DNA of 38,302 nucleotides, taken from assembly GCA_003223455.1 (NCBI GenBank), contig QHVE01000051.1, positions 8,195 to 46,496 of the forward strand. Direction: 5' to 3'. Numbering within the stretch: the stretch's first letter is position 1; every line of letters starts with the position of its first letter. The notes below the pieces were generated by a model. The model did not search any database, was not told the origin of the DNA, and worked only from the letters and a program-made list of their open reading frames with translations. Source of the DNA: Gemmatimonadota bacterium (GTDB lineage: Bacteria; Gemmatimonadota; Gemmatimonadetes; Gemmatimonadales; Gemmatimonadaceae). The position numbers and the translations under genes were made by a program. Shown one piece after another: positions 8,304-17,610 of the stretch.

Positions 8304-9020
8304 ATGTTCCTCCTCGCTTGGCTCGCCACGGCCGCGGCACTCCAGTCGCCCGTCGCCACGCCGACCGACTCCGCGCTCGCTGCGACTCGGCGCGACGTCT
8401 GTGAGGTTGGACTGGCGTCATCGCCTGCGGTCGCCAACGACCTTCGCGCCGCGCTTGCGGCGCACGGTGGGGCCGTCCGATGGGATCTGCGCCGCGGCGC
8501 GCTCCGGCTCTGGGTGCAGCGCCGCCCGGAATCTGCCGCCGATGTGAGCATCACGGGCGCCGAGTGGCGACGCACAATCGCCGCAGCGGCCGATTCGTGG
8601 CGCGACGTCGTCCCTGGCCTTGCGTTCGCGCCAGAGCCGGACTCCGCGCGCGCCGACGTCGTCGTCACGTGGCAGCGCGATCTGCAGGGGAACGCCGCGG
8701 CCGGCGAGCTCGCTTTCGGCACCGCCGGTCGCACCACGCTGGTGCCGGCCGACGACGGCCGCGCCCTCGCGGCGCACGTGCGGCTCGCCGCTTTTGCTCC
8801 GGGTGGCGTGCGCTACTCCGTCGACGACGTCCGAGCCGTGGCGCGGCACGAGCTCGGGCACGCACTTGGTCTGGCGCACCACGCTGCCTCGACATCCGTC
8901 ATGGCACCACTCGTCCGCGCCGAGCAGCTGACCGACGAGGACCGTGCGACGCTGCACGCGCTGTACGCCATCCCCATCGGAGCACGCTGCTCGCTCCCTT
9001 CGCAGAACCCGGGCACGTAG
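8304..9020 (+). CDS. matrixin-like zinc metalloprotease (metzincin, M10 type)
   Basis: A 238-residue protein with a short N-terminal hydrophobic stretch (MFLLAWLATAAALQS), probably an export signal. The zinc site is the full metzincin motif HELGHALGLAH: ligands H182, H186 and H192, catalytic E183. The Met-turn follows at M200 in TSVMAPL. This is the pattern of matrixin/astacin-like peptidases. The region before it (residues 85-170) carries the expected strands (ADVVVTWQRD, LVPADDGRALAAHVRL). No separate pro-domain or haemopexin domain is visible. A GGGAG-type ribosome site lies before the ATG. It is convergent with thiD. The role is probably degradation or processing of extracytoplasmic protein; the substrate is unknown. 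Confidence 0.85.
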   Translation: MFLLAWLATAAALQSPVATPTDSALAATRRDVCEVGLASSPAVANDLRAALAAHGGAVRWDLRRGALRLWVQRRPESAADVSITGAEWRRTIAAAADSWRDVVPGLAFAPEPDSARADVVVTWQRDLQGNAAAGELAFGTAGRTTLVPADDGRALAAHVRLAAFAPGGVRYSVDDVRAVARHELGHALGLAHHAASTSVMAPLVRAEQLTDEDRATLHALYAIPIGARCSLPSQNPGT

Positions 9021-9037
9021 CGACCACCCGCACGGCC

Positions 9038-9050
9038 GCCGCGAAGCGGC
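9038..9050 (+). terminator. short hairpin with T-run between convergent genes
   Basis: GCCGC-GAA-GCGGC (9038-9050) is followed by TTTGTTG, 17 bases after the metalloprotease stop and just before the thiD stop on the other strand. A 5-bp stem with a small loop is a modest terminator for the plus-strand gene. Confidence 0.4.
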
Positions 9051-9063
9051 TTTGTTGCGTTGT

Positions 9064-9858
9064 TCAGGCGAAGTGGTTGAGTGGCCCGTGTCCCGCTCCG
9101 AGTCCTGGCGCGCTGACGATCGCGCGGCGCACGTACTCGAGGCCCAGCTCGACGGCGTCGTGCAACGGGACCCCAAGCGCCAACGCCGCCGCGAGCGCCG
9201 CCGAGAGCGTGCACCCGGTGCCGTGGGTGCTCGTCGTGGCTACGCGTTGATGTGCGAAGCGACGCAGTCTGGTGCCGTCGAACAGCACGTCGACAAGCTC
9301 CTCGCCCGTGAGATGACCGCCCTTCACCAGCGCCGCGTGGGCGCCACGCTCGGCGACGAGCGCCCGTGCGGCGCGCTCCATGGCGGCCACGTCGTTCGGC
9401 CGATCCCCGAGCAGCATCCCGACCTCGTCCAGATTTGGAGTCACGAGTGTCGCCAGCGGAAACAGCTCCGTCACGATGGCCGAAATGGCATCAGGAGCCA
9501 GAAGCGGGTCCCCCGACGTCGCCGCCATCACGGGATCCAGCACGTACGGGGAGAGCCCGTGCCGTCGAATGCCGTCGGCCACCGTGTGGACCACCTCGGC
9601 GTCGCCGAGCATGCCACTCTTGATCGCCGCGGGCCGAAGGTCAGCCGCGACGGCGTCGATCTGCGCGCCGACGAGCGCGGGCGTGACGCGCTCCCACGCG
9701 CTGACGCCTCGCGTATTCTGCGCCGTCACCGCGGTGATCACAGACGCGCCGTACACGCCGAATCGCGCGAACGTCTTCAGGTCCGCCTGGATTCCGGCGC
9801 CGCCTCCAGAATCGGAACCGGCGATCGTGAGCACGATGGTGCGCGCTGCGTCGGCCAT
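9064..9858 (-). CDS. thiD: hydroxymethylpyrimidine/phosphomethylpyrimidine kinase
   Basis: A 264-residue ribokinase-superfamily kinase of the usual ThiD length. It phosphorylates 4-amino-5-hydroxymethyl-2-methylpyrimidine and then its monophosphate for thiamine synthesis in the cytoplasm. Signatures are TIAGSDSGGGAGIQADLKTF at the N-terminus, the DPVMAATSGDPLL loop, the TPNLDE segment, and the anion-hole STHGTGCTLSAALAA motif near residue 215. No other thiamine gene is in the window, and only 67 bases separate its start from the M48 gene stop, leaving no room for a TPP riboswitch. A hairpin in that gap ends the upstream transcript, so the thiD promoter would have to lie in the gap or overlap the hairpin. 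Confidence 0.95.
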   Translation of the reverse strand: MADAARTIVLTIAGSDSGGGAGIQADLKTFARFGVYGASVITAVTAQNTRGVSAWERVTPALVGAQIDAVAADLRPAAIKSGMLGDAEVVHTVADGIRRHGLSPYVLDPVMAATSGDPLLAPDAISAIVTELFPLATLVTPNLDEVGMLLGDRPNDVAAMERAARALVAERGAHAALVKGGHLTGEELVDVLFDGTRLRRFAHQRVATTSTHGTGCTLSAALAAALALGVPLHDAVELGLEYVRRAIVSAPGLGAGHGPLNHFA

Positions 9859-9865
9859 GAACGAA

Positions 9866-9895
9866 AGATGCGCCGCGTATAGACGCGGCGCATCT
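9866..9895 (-). terminator. hairpin terminator after the M48 protease gene
   Basis: A perfect 13-bp stem (9866-9878 with 9883-9895), loop ATAG, lies 30 bases past the M48 stop. Read on the minus strand it is followed by TTCGT. It also sits immediately before the thiD start, so it insulates thiD from upstream transcription. Confidence 0.7.
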
Positions 9896-9925
9896 CATTG
9901 GTGCTGCAACGGAGTCGGATCTCCG

Positions 9926-10735
9926 TCAGCGCGAGGCCCTCGGTGTCGGCGACGGCGGGAGTGATCGGATGCGCGCCTTGAACTGCTGGTAACGCTGTGA
10001 GTCGGTGCTCAGCGTACGCAACACGGCGGGATTGATCTGCGCGATGATCGCCCGCGTGTTCGCGATGCGATCCTCCTCCATCGGGTGCGTCGCGAACCAC
10101 CCTTCCACGGCCGACGGATTCGACTGCCGCTCGTTGAGCAGGATCTGGAACATCTCGGGGATCCCGTTCGGGCTGATCCCCGCACGTACCACGTTCTGAA
10201 TCCCTTCTTCGTCGGCCTCGGTCTCGTCGGCCCGACTGAACTTCGCGAACAGCGCCGTTCCGCCCACCTGGATCGCCGCCTGGCCTGCCTGGCTCTCGCA
10301 GATCCGTGTCAGCACGCACGCGAGCGTCACGCCGACGTTCGCGCCTTGCGCCTGCTGCATCTGCTTGATCGAATGCCGCTTCACCACGTGGCCGATCTCG
10401 TGACCGAGCACGCCGGCGAGCTGATCCATCCGCTGCGTACGCTCGATGAGGCCGCGGTTCACGTAGACGTATCCGCCTGGCACGGCGAACGCGTTCACCT
10501 CGCGGCTGTCGACGATGAAGAACTTCCAGTCGGGGATGTCCGTCCTGGAGGTCAGTCGCGCGATGGAGTCGCCGAGTAGGTTGATGTACCGATTCGCTTC
10601 CGGGTCGTTGATGATCGGAAGCTGCTGATTGATCTGCTGCGCGTACTGGCCTCCCATCTCGATTTCCTGTTGCGTCGAGACTCCGCAGCCCGTCAATGTC
10701 ACCGCCAGCGCCAAACCAGCCAGTTGTCGTCTCAT
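9926..10735 (-). CDS. M48-family zinc metalloprotease lipoprotein (BepA/LoiP-like)
   Basis: A 269-residue lipoprotein with Cys at residue 17 in VTLTGC. The M48 zinc motif is HEIGH (H112, E113, H116), with the third ligand Glu in DETEADEEG around residue 171. The preceding segments NAFAVPGGYVYVNRGLI and QLAGVLGHEIGHV are typical of the M48C group, periplasmic quality-control proteases such as BepA and LoiP in Enterobacteria. There are no TPR repeats, so it is a single-domain form. Start choice: ATG at 10735 is preceded by GGGAG with proper spacing and directly opens the signal peptide; an in-frame start 48 bases upstream would put charged residues before it. A role in outer-membrane protein quality control is likely by family. 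Confidence 0.92.
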   Translation of the reverse strand: MRRQLAGLALAVTLTGCGVSTQQEIEMGGQYAQQINQQLPIINDPEANRYINLLGDSIARLTSRTDIPDWKFFIVDSREVNAFAVPGGYVYVNRGLIERTQRMDQLAGVLGHEIGHVVKRHSIKQMQQAQGANVGVTLACVLTRICESQAGQAAIQVGGTALFAKFSRADETEADEEGIQNVVRAGISPNGIPEMFQILLNERQSNPSAVEGWFATHPMEEDRIANTRAIIAQINPAVLRTLSTDSQRYQQFKARIRSLPPSPTPRASR

Positions 10736-10809
10736 CGTATCTCCCGGTCGAATTCGGACGACGTGCTCATTAGCAAGAGCCATTCCTTCACGGTCCGTTC
10801 CCTAACATA

Positions 10810-11568
10810 TTGAAGTTGCTCACCTTAGCCCGCGACCTCAGGCGGCGGCGGGCCCGCGAGCGCCAACAGCTCTTCGTCGCCGAAGGCGTCCGCGCGGTGG
10901 AGGAACTCCTCGCTTCGCCCCTTCCGGTGCGCGGTCTTCTCGTGGCGCCCCAGCTCACCGACGCGCCTCGCGGCGTGTCGCTCGTCGACACCGCCCGGCG
11001 CCAGAACCTCGATGTCACGCGCGTCGACGAGCGCGAGTTCGCCAGTGCGGCCGAGACCGATTCGCCACAGGGTGTCCTCGCCATCGCCGAGATTCCCAAT
11101 CGCAGACTGGAGAACATCGAGCTTGCCCAACGGGCGCGAATCGTCGTGCTCGACGCAGTGCAGGATCCCGGCAATGTTGGAGCGATCGTTCGTGCCGCCG
11201 CGGCGCTGGGAGCGGCGGCCGTGGTCGCCATGCCCGGCACGGTTGACCTATGGAACGCCAAAGTCGTCAGAAGTGCGATGGGGGCGCTCTTTCACAGCCC
11301 TGCACTCATGAGTACCTGGGCCGAGCTCGATACGTTCCGCGCCCGACAAGGGCTGACGATGTGGGGCGCGGACGCGGGTGGCACGCCGCTCGAGCGCCTG
11401 CGGCCCGCCGACCGGCTCGCGCTGGTGGTGGGCAACGAGGGAGGGGGTCTTTCGTCGGAAGGCCGCGCGCGCGTGCAACAGTCGGTGTCCATTCCGATCG
11501 AGCCCACGGTCGAATCGCTCAACGTGGCCGTCGCCACGGGCATCATTCTCTATCAGCTTCGTCCGTGA
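10810..11568 (+). CDS. TrmH/SpoU-family RNA 2'-O-methyltransferase
   Basis: A 252-residue SPOUT-class methyltransferase using S-adenosylmethionine to methylate a ribose 2'-OH in tRNA or rRNA. The three SpoU motifs are present: VLDAVQDPGNVGAIVRAA, LALVVGNEGGGLS, and IPIEPTVESLNVAVATGIIL. The N-terminal part (residues 1-95, starting KLLTLARDLRRRRARE and including LFVAEGVRAVEELL) is the substrate-binding domain seen in RlmB and in the tRNA/rRNA group related to YsgA. The target nucleotide cannot be read from sequence. The start is TTG at 10810; no convincing ribosome site precedes it, and the divergent M48 gene leaves only 74 bases for both promoters. It is coupled by a GTGA overlap to the prepilin peptidase. 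Confidence 0.9.
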   Translation: MKLLTLARDLRRRRARERQQLFVAEGVRAVEELLASPLPVRGLLVAPQLTDAPRGVSLVDTARRQNLDVTRVDEREFASAAETDSPQGVLAIAEIPNRRLENIELAQRARIVVLDAVQDPGNVGAIVRAAAALGAAAVVAMPGTVDLWNAKVVRSAMGALFHSPALMSTWAELDTFRARQGLTMWGADAGGTPLERLRPADRLALVVGNEGGGLSSEGRARVQQSVSIPIEPTVESLNVAVATGIILYQLRP

Positions 11569-12422
11569 TCCCACCCACGCTCGCCACGATCTACGCCTTC
11601 GTCTTCGGCCTTTGCGTCGGCTCGTTTCTCAACGTGTGTGTCGCCCGGTGGCCACGTGAGCTGAGCGTCATCCGTCCGCGGTCGCGCTGTCCGCACTGCG
11701 GACATCAGCTTGCCTGGTTCGAGAACATCCCGCTCCTCAGCTGGATCGCGCTCCGCGCGCGCTGCCGCTGCTGCGAGGAGCCGATCTCCGCGATCTACCC
11801 CGCCCTGGAACTGCTTGTTGGCGTGCTGTGGGCGGTGTCCGTGCATCACTATGGGATGACCTTCACCGCGCTGCGACTCGGCCTCTTCCTGACGCTTCTC
11901 CTCGGCGTCGCCATCACGGATCTCCAGCATTACCTCATCCCCGACGGCTTCACCATCACGGGTTTGATCGTGATGCTGGCCGGAGCGCTGATCGCGCCCT
12001 TCGTCGGCGAGTCGGAGATCTTTGCGGGCCCCTTCGACGCGCTCGTCGGCGCGTGCGCCGGCGCTGGCCTCATCGCGATCGTCGGGTGGCTCGGTGAAGC
12101 GGCGCTCGGCCGCGAGGCGATGGGAATGGGCGACCTGACGCTCATGGCCTTCGTGGGCGCCGCGCTCGGCCCCGCCCGCGCCATCGCCACGGTGTTCGTC
12201 GGTGCGACGATCGGTGCGGTGGCGTTCCTCGCGATCGTGTATCCGATCGCCATGCTGCGTCGAGGCCGCGCCGCTACCCAGACCGAGCTACCGCTCGGCG
12301 CGGGGCAGCAGCCCCTCCGGCTTCCGCTCGTGCCGTTCGGCGTGTTTCTGGCGCCCGCCGCCGCGGTGATGCTGATCTGGGGCGACCGATTGCTCGGACG
12401 CGTCTTCTTCACGCCCTATTAG
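11565..12422 (+). CDS. prepilin peptidase (type IV leader peptidase/methylase)
   Basis: A 285-residue membrane aspartic protease that cleaves type IV prepilin-like leader peptides and N-methylates the new end. The N-terminal methylase part has GSFLNVCVARWP and two zinc-binding pairs, CPHC and CRCC. The catalytic aspartates are in AITDLQHYLIPD and AMGMGDLTLMAFVGA, the canonical GxGD motif. About seven or eight hydrophobic segments follow the expected topology. The GTG at 11565 overlaps the methyltransferase stop (GTGA), which fixes the start. No pilin or type II secretion gene is nearby; in many bacteria this gene sits away from its substrates. The linked methyltransferase is probably operon partner by convenience only. 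Confidence 0.93.
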   Translation: MIPPTLATIYAFVFGLCVGSFLNVCVARWPRELSVIRPRSRCPHCGHQLAWFENIPLLSWIALRARCRCCEEPISAIYPALELLVGVLWAVSVHHYGMTFTALRLGLFLTLLLGVAITDLQHYLIPDGFTITGLIVMLAGALIAPFVGESEIFAGPFDALVGACAGAGLIAIVGWLGEAALGREAMGMGDLTLMAFVGAALGPARAIATVFVGATIGAVAFLAIVYPIAMLRRGRAATQTELPLGAGQQPLRLPLVPFGVFLAPAAAVMLIWGDRLLGRVFFTPY

Positions 12423-12601
12423 ACCTGCGGCGCGATCCATCGCGCGAGCAGAGGTGTAGGAAACCGCGTCCGCGTCGGCCGCGTACGCCACTGTGCCCGA
12501 CCACTCCGTGCGCTAGCGACGCGTGTTCCTTGCGTCTACCGCGTTCGCGTGCTCCCTTGAGCACAAGCTCGCACCCGCGCACCTCCGCACCCGCGCATCG
12601 C

Positions 12602-13777
12602 ATGATCGACGATTCCTTTCGTACCGAACGTTCCGATTCCGGGGCGCTGGCGCGCTTCACCCGCGATCTGACCGCCGACGCGCGTGCCGGACGCCTCGAG
12701 ATGGTTCGCTGTCGCGACGAAGAGATCGCGCGGACCATCGACATCCTCCTGCGTCAGGGCAAGAACAATCCGGCGCTCGTTGGTGCGGCCGGCGTCGGCA
12801 AGACGGCGATCGCCGAAGGACTGGCGCAACGCATCGCCTCGGGTGTCGTGCCCGTCGCCATGCGCGACCTGCGCCTCCTCTCGCTGGACTCGGTGTCCTT
12901 GCTCGCCGGCACGACGTACCGCGGTCAGTACGAGGAGCGGCTCCGCGCGCTCGTCGCCGAGACGAGCGCCGCCGGTGACGTGCTGCTGTTCGTCGACGAG
13001 ATGCACAATCTGATCGGGCAGGGAAGTGCCAGCGGTTCGGCGATGGACGCCGCGAACATGCTGAAGCCCGCGCTGGCGCGTGGCGAGTTCCGCATGCTCG
13101 GCGCGACCACCGATGAGGAGTACGAGCGATGGATCCTCGGCGACCCGGCGCTCGAGCGACGCTTCCAGAAGATCGCCGTACGCGAGCTGTCGCCCGCCGA
13201 GACGCTCGAGATCCTGCGCACACGCATTCCATCGCTGGCGCAGCACCACCACGTCGTCATCACCGACGCGGCGATCCGCGCCGCCATCGAGCTCACCGAC
13301 ATCTGGGTGCCCGATCGTCGTCGTCCCGACAAGGCCATCGACGCGCTGGACGAAGCCTGTGCACACATCCAGGCGACGGCGGTGTACTCGCCGCGGCTGG
13401 AGCAACTGATCGCTCAGCGGCGCGCCTGGGGACGTCGCGCGGTGAGTGGCTCGGCGGGCGCACGGGGTGCGGGCGACCCACAGTTCGACCGCATCGCGCG
13501 CGACGGCTTCGCTGTCCTCGAGCGGCTTGGTGCACAGATCGAAGCCGCCTTTGCGCAGCCACAGCCCGTCGAGAGCTACCCCGAGACGCGACCGCAGCCG
13601 CCGCGGCCGCAGCCCGCTCCGAACGACACGACCGAGCCGCCCTCCGGCGCCGAGCGCGCCGCGCTGGACATCGAGCTCGAGCGCCAGTTGCTCGACGAGG
13701 GAATCGTCGTGCGGGGCCACGACGTCGCCCGCGTCGTCGGGCTCATGATCGGCCGCCGCGTGGAGTGGGAGGAATGA
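12602..13777 (+). CDS. ClpA/ClpB-like ATPase with only the first AAA module
   Basis: A 391-residue protein aligned by eye with the first nucleotide-binding domain of ClpB/ClpA. Walker A is GAAGVGKT (61-68), Walker B LLFVDEMH (128-135). The substrate-threading loop Tyr is kept in TYRG (105-108), sensor-1 in LGATT, and the arginine fingers in ALERRFQK (R186, R187). The helical lid segment DRRRPDKAIDALDEA follows. The N-terminal Clp repeat domain, the coiled-coil middle domain and the second AAA module are all missing. The protein ends at VVRGHDVARVVGLMIGRRVE, the point where ClpB would enter its second module. A Pro-rich linker (about 320-350) lies before that tail. Its stop overlaps the next ATG. 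A specialised remodelling ATPase is plausible; function is unknown. Confidence 0.85.
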   Translation: MIDDSFRTERSDSGALARFTRDLTADARAGRLEMVRCRDEEIARTIDILLRQGKNNPALVGAAGVGKTAIAEGLAQRIASGVVPVAMRDLRLLSLDSVSLLAGTTYRGQYEERLRALVAETSAAGDVLLFVDEMHNLIGQGSASGSAMDAANMLKPALARGEFRMLGATTDEEYERWILGDPALERRFQKIAVRELSPAETLEILRTRIPSLAQHHHVVITDAAIRAAIELTDIWVPDRRRPDKAIDALDEACAHIQATAVYSPRLEQLIAQRRAWGRRAVSGSAGARGAGDPQFDRIARDGFAVLERLGAQIEAAFAQPQPVESYPETRPQPPRPQPAPNDTTEPPSGAERAALDIELERQLLDEGIVVRGHDVARVVGLMIGRRVEWEE

Positions 13778-15033
13778 GCGTGCGGCACGTGTGGCTCGGG
13801 ACCGTGGCGATGTTTGCCGGCGCCGCCTGTGCCAGAGGGAAAGATGCCGGCTCCGGGCCGTACGCGCGCGAGGTCGCCGAGGCGATTCCGCGCATCGAGC
13901 AGGCGACCGGTCTCAAGTTCAAGACGCCCCCGAAGGTCGAGGTGCGCACGCGCGAGCAAGTGCGTGACTTCCTGCTCAAGCAGTTCGACGAGGCGACCCC
14001 GGCCTCCCAGGTCGCTGGCGAGGAGAAGGCGTATAAGCTCCTCGGCCTCATTCCCGATACCATGAACCTGCGCGCGTTTTTCGTGCGCGTGCTCACCGAG
14101 CAGGTCGTCGGCTACTACGATCCAAAGGCGAAGGCACTCTACGTCGTGAACGGCGCCGACGAGCAGATCGTCGGCATCACGATCACGCACGAGCTGGTGC
14201 ACGCGCTTCAGGACCAGTACGTCAATCTCGATTCGATCCAGAAGTCGGGCTCGAACAACGATCGTCTCGCAGCGGCCCAGGCACTCATCGAGGGCGAAGC
14301 GCAGTTCGAGCAGATCTCCATCATGCTCGGCGGTCCCGATCAGATCGATGCGCGGCTACCTGGCGCATGGGATCGCGTGCGCGAGGAGATCCGCAACCGC
14401 CAGGGCGAGATGCCGGTGTTCGCCACGGCTCCGATGGTGATCCAGGAAGGGCTGCTCTTTCCGTATCTGAGCGGCGCCGAGTTTGTGCGCCGGGTCAAGG
14501 AGAAGCGCGGGAGCGGCGATCTGTTCCGCGACATTCCACGCTCCACCGAACAGATCCTGCATCCGCCGCTCTTTCTCGCCACGCCGTCGGATGAGCCGAC
14601 ATCGGTCGTCCTGCCGTCTCCTCGCGGCGTGACGAAGGTCTACGAGAACGACATGGGCGAGTTCGGGACACGGCTGGTCGTCTACGACTACCTGCGCGAC
14701 CCGCAGACTGCGCAGCGCGCCGCAGCGGGCTGGGATGGCGATCGGTTCATGGTGGTGGAGAAGGGAAGCGACCGCGGCTTCGTGTGGGCGCTCGTGTGGG
14801 ACTCGCCGATCGAAGCGGCGGAGTTCTCCGACGCGATGATTCGCGCCGCCACGAGGCGCACCGGCTCGCGGGAACGGCGAGTCGCGACGGGCGGCGCCAC
14901 GTTCGCCTACAAGGGACGCACGATCTCCGTGCTGCCAGTCAGCATCGGCGATCGTGCGCTCATCCTGTACTCGGACCTTCCGGACTCGATGGGGTCGGTG
15001 ATCGATCCCGCAGGGATCACCCTCGGGAAGTGA
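13774..15033 (+). CDS. putative zinc metallopeptidase lipoprotein
   Basis: A 419-residue protein with an apparent lipoprotein signal (AGAAC, Cys at 19). The zinc motif is HELVH (H139, E140, H143), followed 30-odd residues later by ALIEGEAQFEQ, whose Glu (173 or 175) could be the third ligand as in gluzincins. Before it stands EQVVGYYDPKAKALYVVN, a strand-turn arrangement also seen in uncharacterised bacterial HExxH proteins. The C-terminal half (LPSPRGVTKVYENDMGEFGT, GGATFAYKGRTISVLPV) is a second, unassigned domain. ATG at 13774 overlaps the ATPase stop (ATGA), so the two are made together, although one is cytoplasmic and the other should be exported. The substrate is unknown. Confidence 0.83.
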   Translation: MSVRHVWLGTVAMFAGAACARGKDAGSGPYAREVAEAIPRIEQATGLKFKTPPKVEVRTREQVRDFLLKQFDEATPASQVAGEEKAYKLLGLIPDTMNLRAFFVRVLTEQVVGYYDPKAKALYVVNGADEQIVGITITHELVHALQDQYVNLDSIQKSGSNNDRLAAAQALIEGEAQFEQISIMLGGPDQIDARLPGAWDRVREEIRNRQGEMPVFATAPMVIQEGLLFPYLSGAEFVRRVKEKRGSGDLFRDIPRSTEQILHPPLFLATPSDEPTSVVLPSPRGVTKVYENDMGEFGTRLVVYDYLRDPQTAQRAAAGWDGDRFMVVEKGSDRGFVWALVWDSPIEAAEFSDAMIRAATRRTGSRERRVATGGATFAYKGRTISVLPVSIGDRALILYSDLPDSMGSVIDPAGITLGK

Positions 15034-17517
15034 CCGGTTCGTCGTCGACTTCGCCGATCGCCGAATCGTCGAGCGTCGAGTCGTCGAGCGCTGGCCCGTC
15101 GGGCGACATCCGCCGAGTGCACGCGCATCGTCGGGGGGCGCGGTGTCGCTCTGCGCGGGCGGCAGCAGGGCGAGACGGAGCACCTCGTCCATTCGGTCGA
15201 CGAACGTGAAGGTCACCTGCTTCTTCACCTCGTCCGGCACGTCGCGCAAGTCCTTCTCGTTCACCTTGGGCATGATCAGCTGTCGCAGCCCCGCGCGGTA
15301 CGCTGCCAGTACCTTTTCCTTCACGCCGCCGATCTCGAGCACCTTGCCGCGCAACGTCACTTCCCCCGTCATGGCGACGTCGCGTCGAACCGGCCGATAC
15401 GACAGAGCGCTCGCGATCGCGAGCGTCAGCGTGATCCCCGCACTCGGTCCGTCCTTCGGGATCGCGCCAGCGGGCAGGTGCACGTGGATGTCGAAATCCT
15501 TGAATGCGGAGTCGGGAATCCCGATCTGCGACGCGCGCGAACGCACGTATGAGTAGGCCGCGTCGACGCTCTCGCGCATGACGTCGCCGAGCTGACCGGT
15601 CACCGTGAGTCGACCGCTGCCGTTCATGCGCAGCGCCTCGATCACCATCAGGTCGCCTCCCGTCGCGGTCCACGCCAGTCCGGTCACCACGCCGACCTCG
15701 GGGATCAACTCGGCCTCCTCGACGGCATAGCGTGGAATGCCGAGCACTTCCTCGACCTTCTCGTTGTCGATCACCCACGCCCCTTCTTCGCCTTCCGCCT
15801 TCCGGCGGGCGCGCTTGCGCATGATCGCCGCGACGTTGCGCTCGAAGTTGCGCAGACCCGCCTCGCGCGAGTACCGGTTGGAGATGAACGACAGAGACTC
15901 GTCGGTGAACTGGATGTCCTTGTCGGAGATGCCGTGCTCCTCGAGCAACCGCGGCAGCAGGTACCGCCACGCGATCTCGACCTTCTCCTCCACCGTGTAG
16001 CCCGCGATCCTGATGACCTCCATCCGGTCGCGCAGCGGGGCGGGGATGTCGTACAGGTTGTTGGCCGTACAGATGAACAGCGCGCTGGATAGATCGAACG
16101 GCAGGTTCAGGTAGTGATCGACGAACGCGTTGTTCTGGCTCGGATCGAGCACCTCCAGCATCGCCGCCGTGGGATCGCCCGACGGACCGCCCCCCGACAT
16201 CTTGTCAATCTCGTCGATCATCAGGACGGGATCCTTGACCTGCACGCGGCGCAGCGCCTGGAGCAGGAGCCCGGGCATCGCGCCCACGTACGTGCGCCGG
16301 TGTCCTCTCACCTCGGCCTCGTCGCGCACGCCGCCCACGGAGATCCGGTAGAACTCACGACCGATCGCTCCCGCGATCGCTTCGCCGAGCGAGGTTTTTC
16401 CCGTCCCGGGCGGCCCGACGAAGCAGAGGATGGGGCCATGCGGATCGCCGCCGCGAAGCTTCCGTACGGCGAGGAATTCGATGATTCGTTCCTTCGCCTC
16501 GCTCAACCCGTAGTGCCGCGCATCCAGCGTCTCTTCGACCTTCTTGAGCTCGATCTCGTCGTCTCCCGAGCGCTTGTTCCACGGCAGCGCGAGGATCCAG
16601 TCGAGATAGGTGCGAATGACCTGATACTCGCTCGAGGCGGGAGACAGCTGTCGCAGGCGCTCCGTCTCGCGGCGCGCCTCCTGTCCGACCCGCTCGGGCA
16701 GCTTCGCCTCGTCGATCTTCTTCAGCAGCTCGACTGCCTCTTTCTCTCCCGGATCGGCCTCACCGAGCTCGGACTGGATCGCCCGCAACTGCTGGCGGAG
16801 ATAGAACTCCCGCTGGTGCTGTTCGATCTTGATCTCGGTCTGTCGCTTCACGTCCTCCATCACGCGCGCGCGCGCGACCTCGCGCTCGAGACGGTTCAGG
16901 ATGAACCGCAGCCGCTGGCCGACGTCGAGACGCTGCAGCACCTCGTCCTTGTCCGAGATGCGGAAATTCATGTTCGTCGCGGCCAGATCGGCGAACCGAC
17001 CAGGATCCGAGACATTCATCTTGAGGATCGCCGGCACCTCGTCGGGGATGCGGTCGACCAGCTCGGCGAGCGTTTCTGCCGCCGACACCACACGCGTCAC
17101 GAGGTCGTCCAGCTCCGCAGGGTCGGCGGGCGTCTCCTTCGCGGCGCGGATGGATGCGATCGGATAGGGCTCGTTCCGATCGATTCCCTCGACGACGATT
17201 CGTCGGAGGCCCTGCAGCGTGATCTGCACCGTGTCGCCGGGCAGGTTGATCCGCTCGTGCACCCGGGCGGCCACACCGACGCGGCCGATGAAGCGCTGGG
17301 AGTCGATCGGGTCGTCATGATCCCCGCCTGCAACGACGAGCGCGACGACGAGTCCGGCTTCTTCGTGACCGCGCAGGAGCGCGAGGTTTTCCGGCGCCCC
17401 CATCTGAACCGCGATCGTGCCCAGCGGGTACACGATGGTCGATCGCAACGCCATCAAGGGGAGCGTCGGCGGGAGCTCGGACTTCAGGATCTCTTCCTTG
17501 CGCTGAGGCTTCGGCAT
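15017..17517 (-). CDS. lon: Lon ATP-dependent protease (apparent frameshift near the 3' end)
   Basis: A cytoplasmic AAA+ serine protease degrading misfolded and regulatory proteins. The N-terminal LON domain (about residues 15-200, LPLMALRSTIVYPLG) is followed by Walker A GPPGTGKT (368-375), Walker B VLMIDEID, and the protease domain with the Ser-Lys dyad S692 (DGPSAGITL) and K735 (GGVKEKVLAA), spaced as in E. coli Lon. The start is ATG at 17517, giving MPKPQRKEE; a GTG at 17553 is less likely. Conserved sequence ends near LRLALLPPAQ. As written the frame then runs 219 codons further, to 14356, antisense to the metallopeptidase. Losing one base near 15109-15111 would explain this: the next frame gives an acidic tail (MSPDGPALDDSTLDD...) and a stop at 15017. 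Confidence 0.9.
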
Positions 17518-17610
17518 GGGCTCTAAAGTAATTGCGGATCGATGCACGGGCACGCGTGTTTACTGACGACGAAGACCGCGAAGCGTTATCGACGGAAAAC
17601 GTCGTCAACG

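Noticed and set aside
9859-9925. TPP riboswitch upstream of thiD
   Set aside because: The gap is only 67 bases and is taken up by the 13-bp terminator hairpin; no thi-box sequence is visible.
15061-15092. Tandem GTCGAG units as a repeat array
   Set aside because: They fall in the presumed Lon C-terminal tail and reflect a Leu-Asp-Asp-Ser coding repeat of a few units only.
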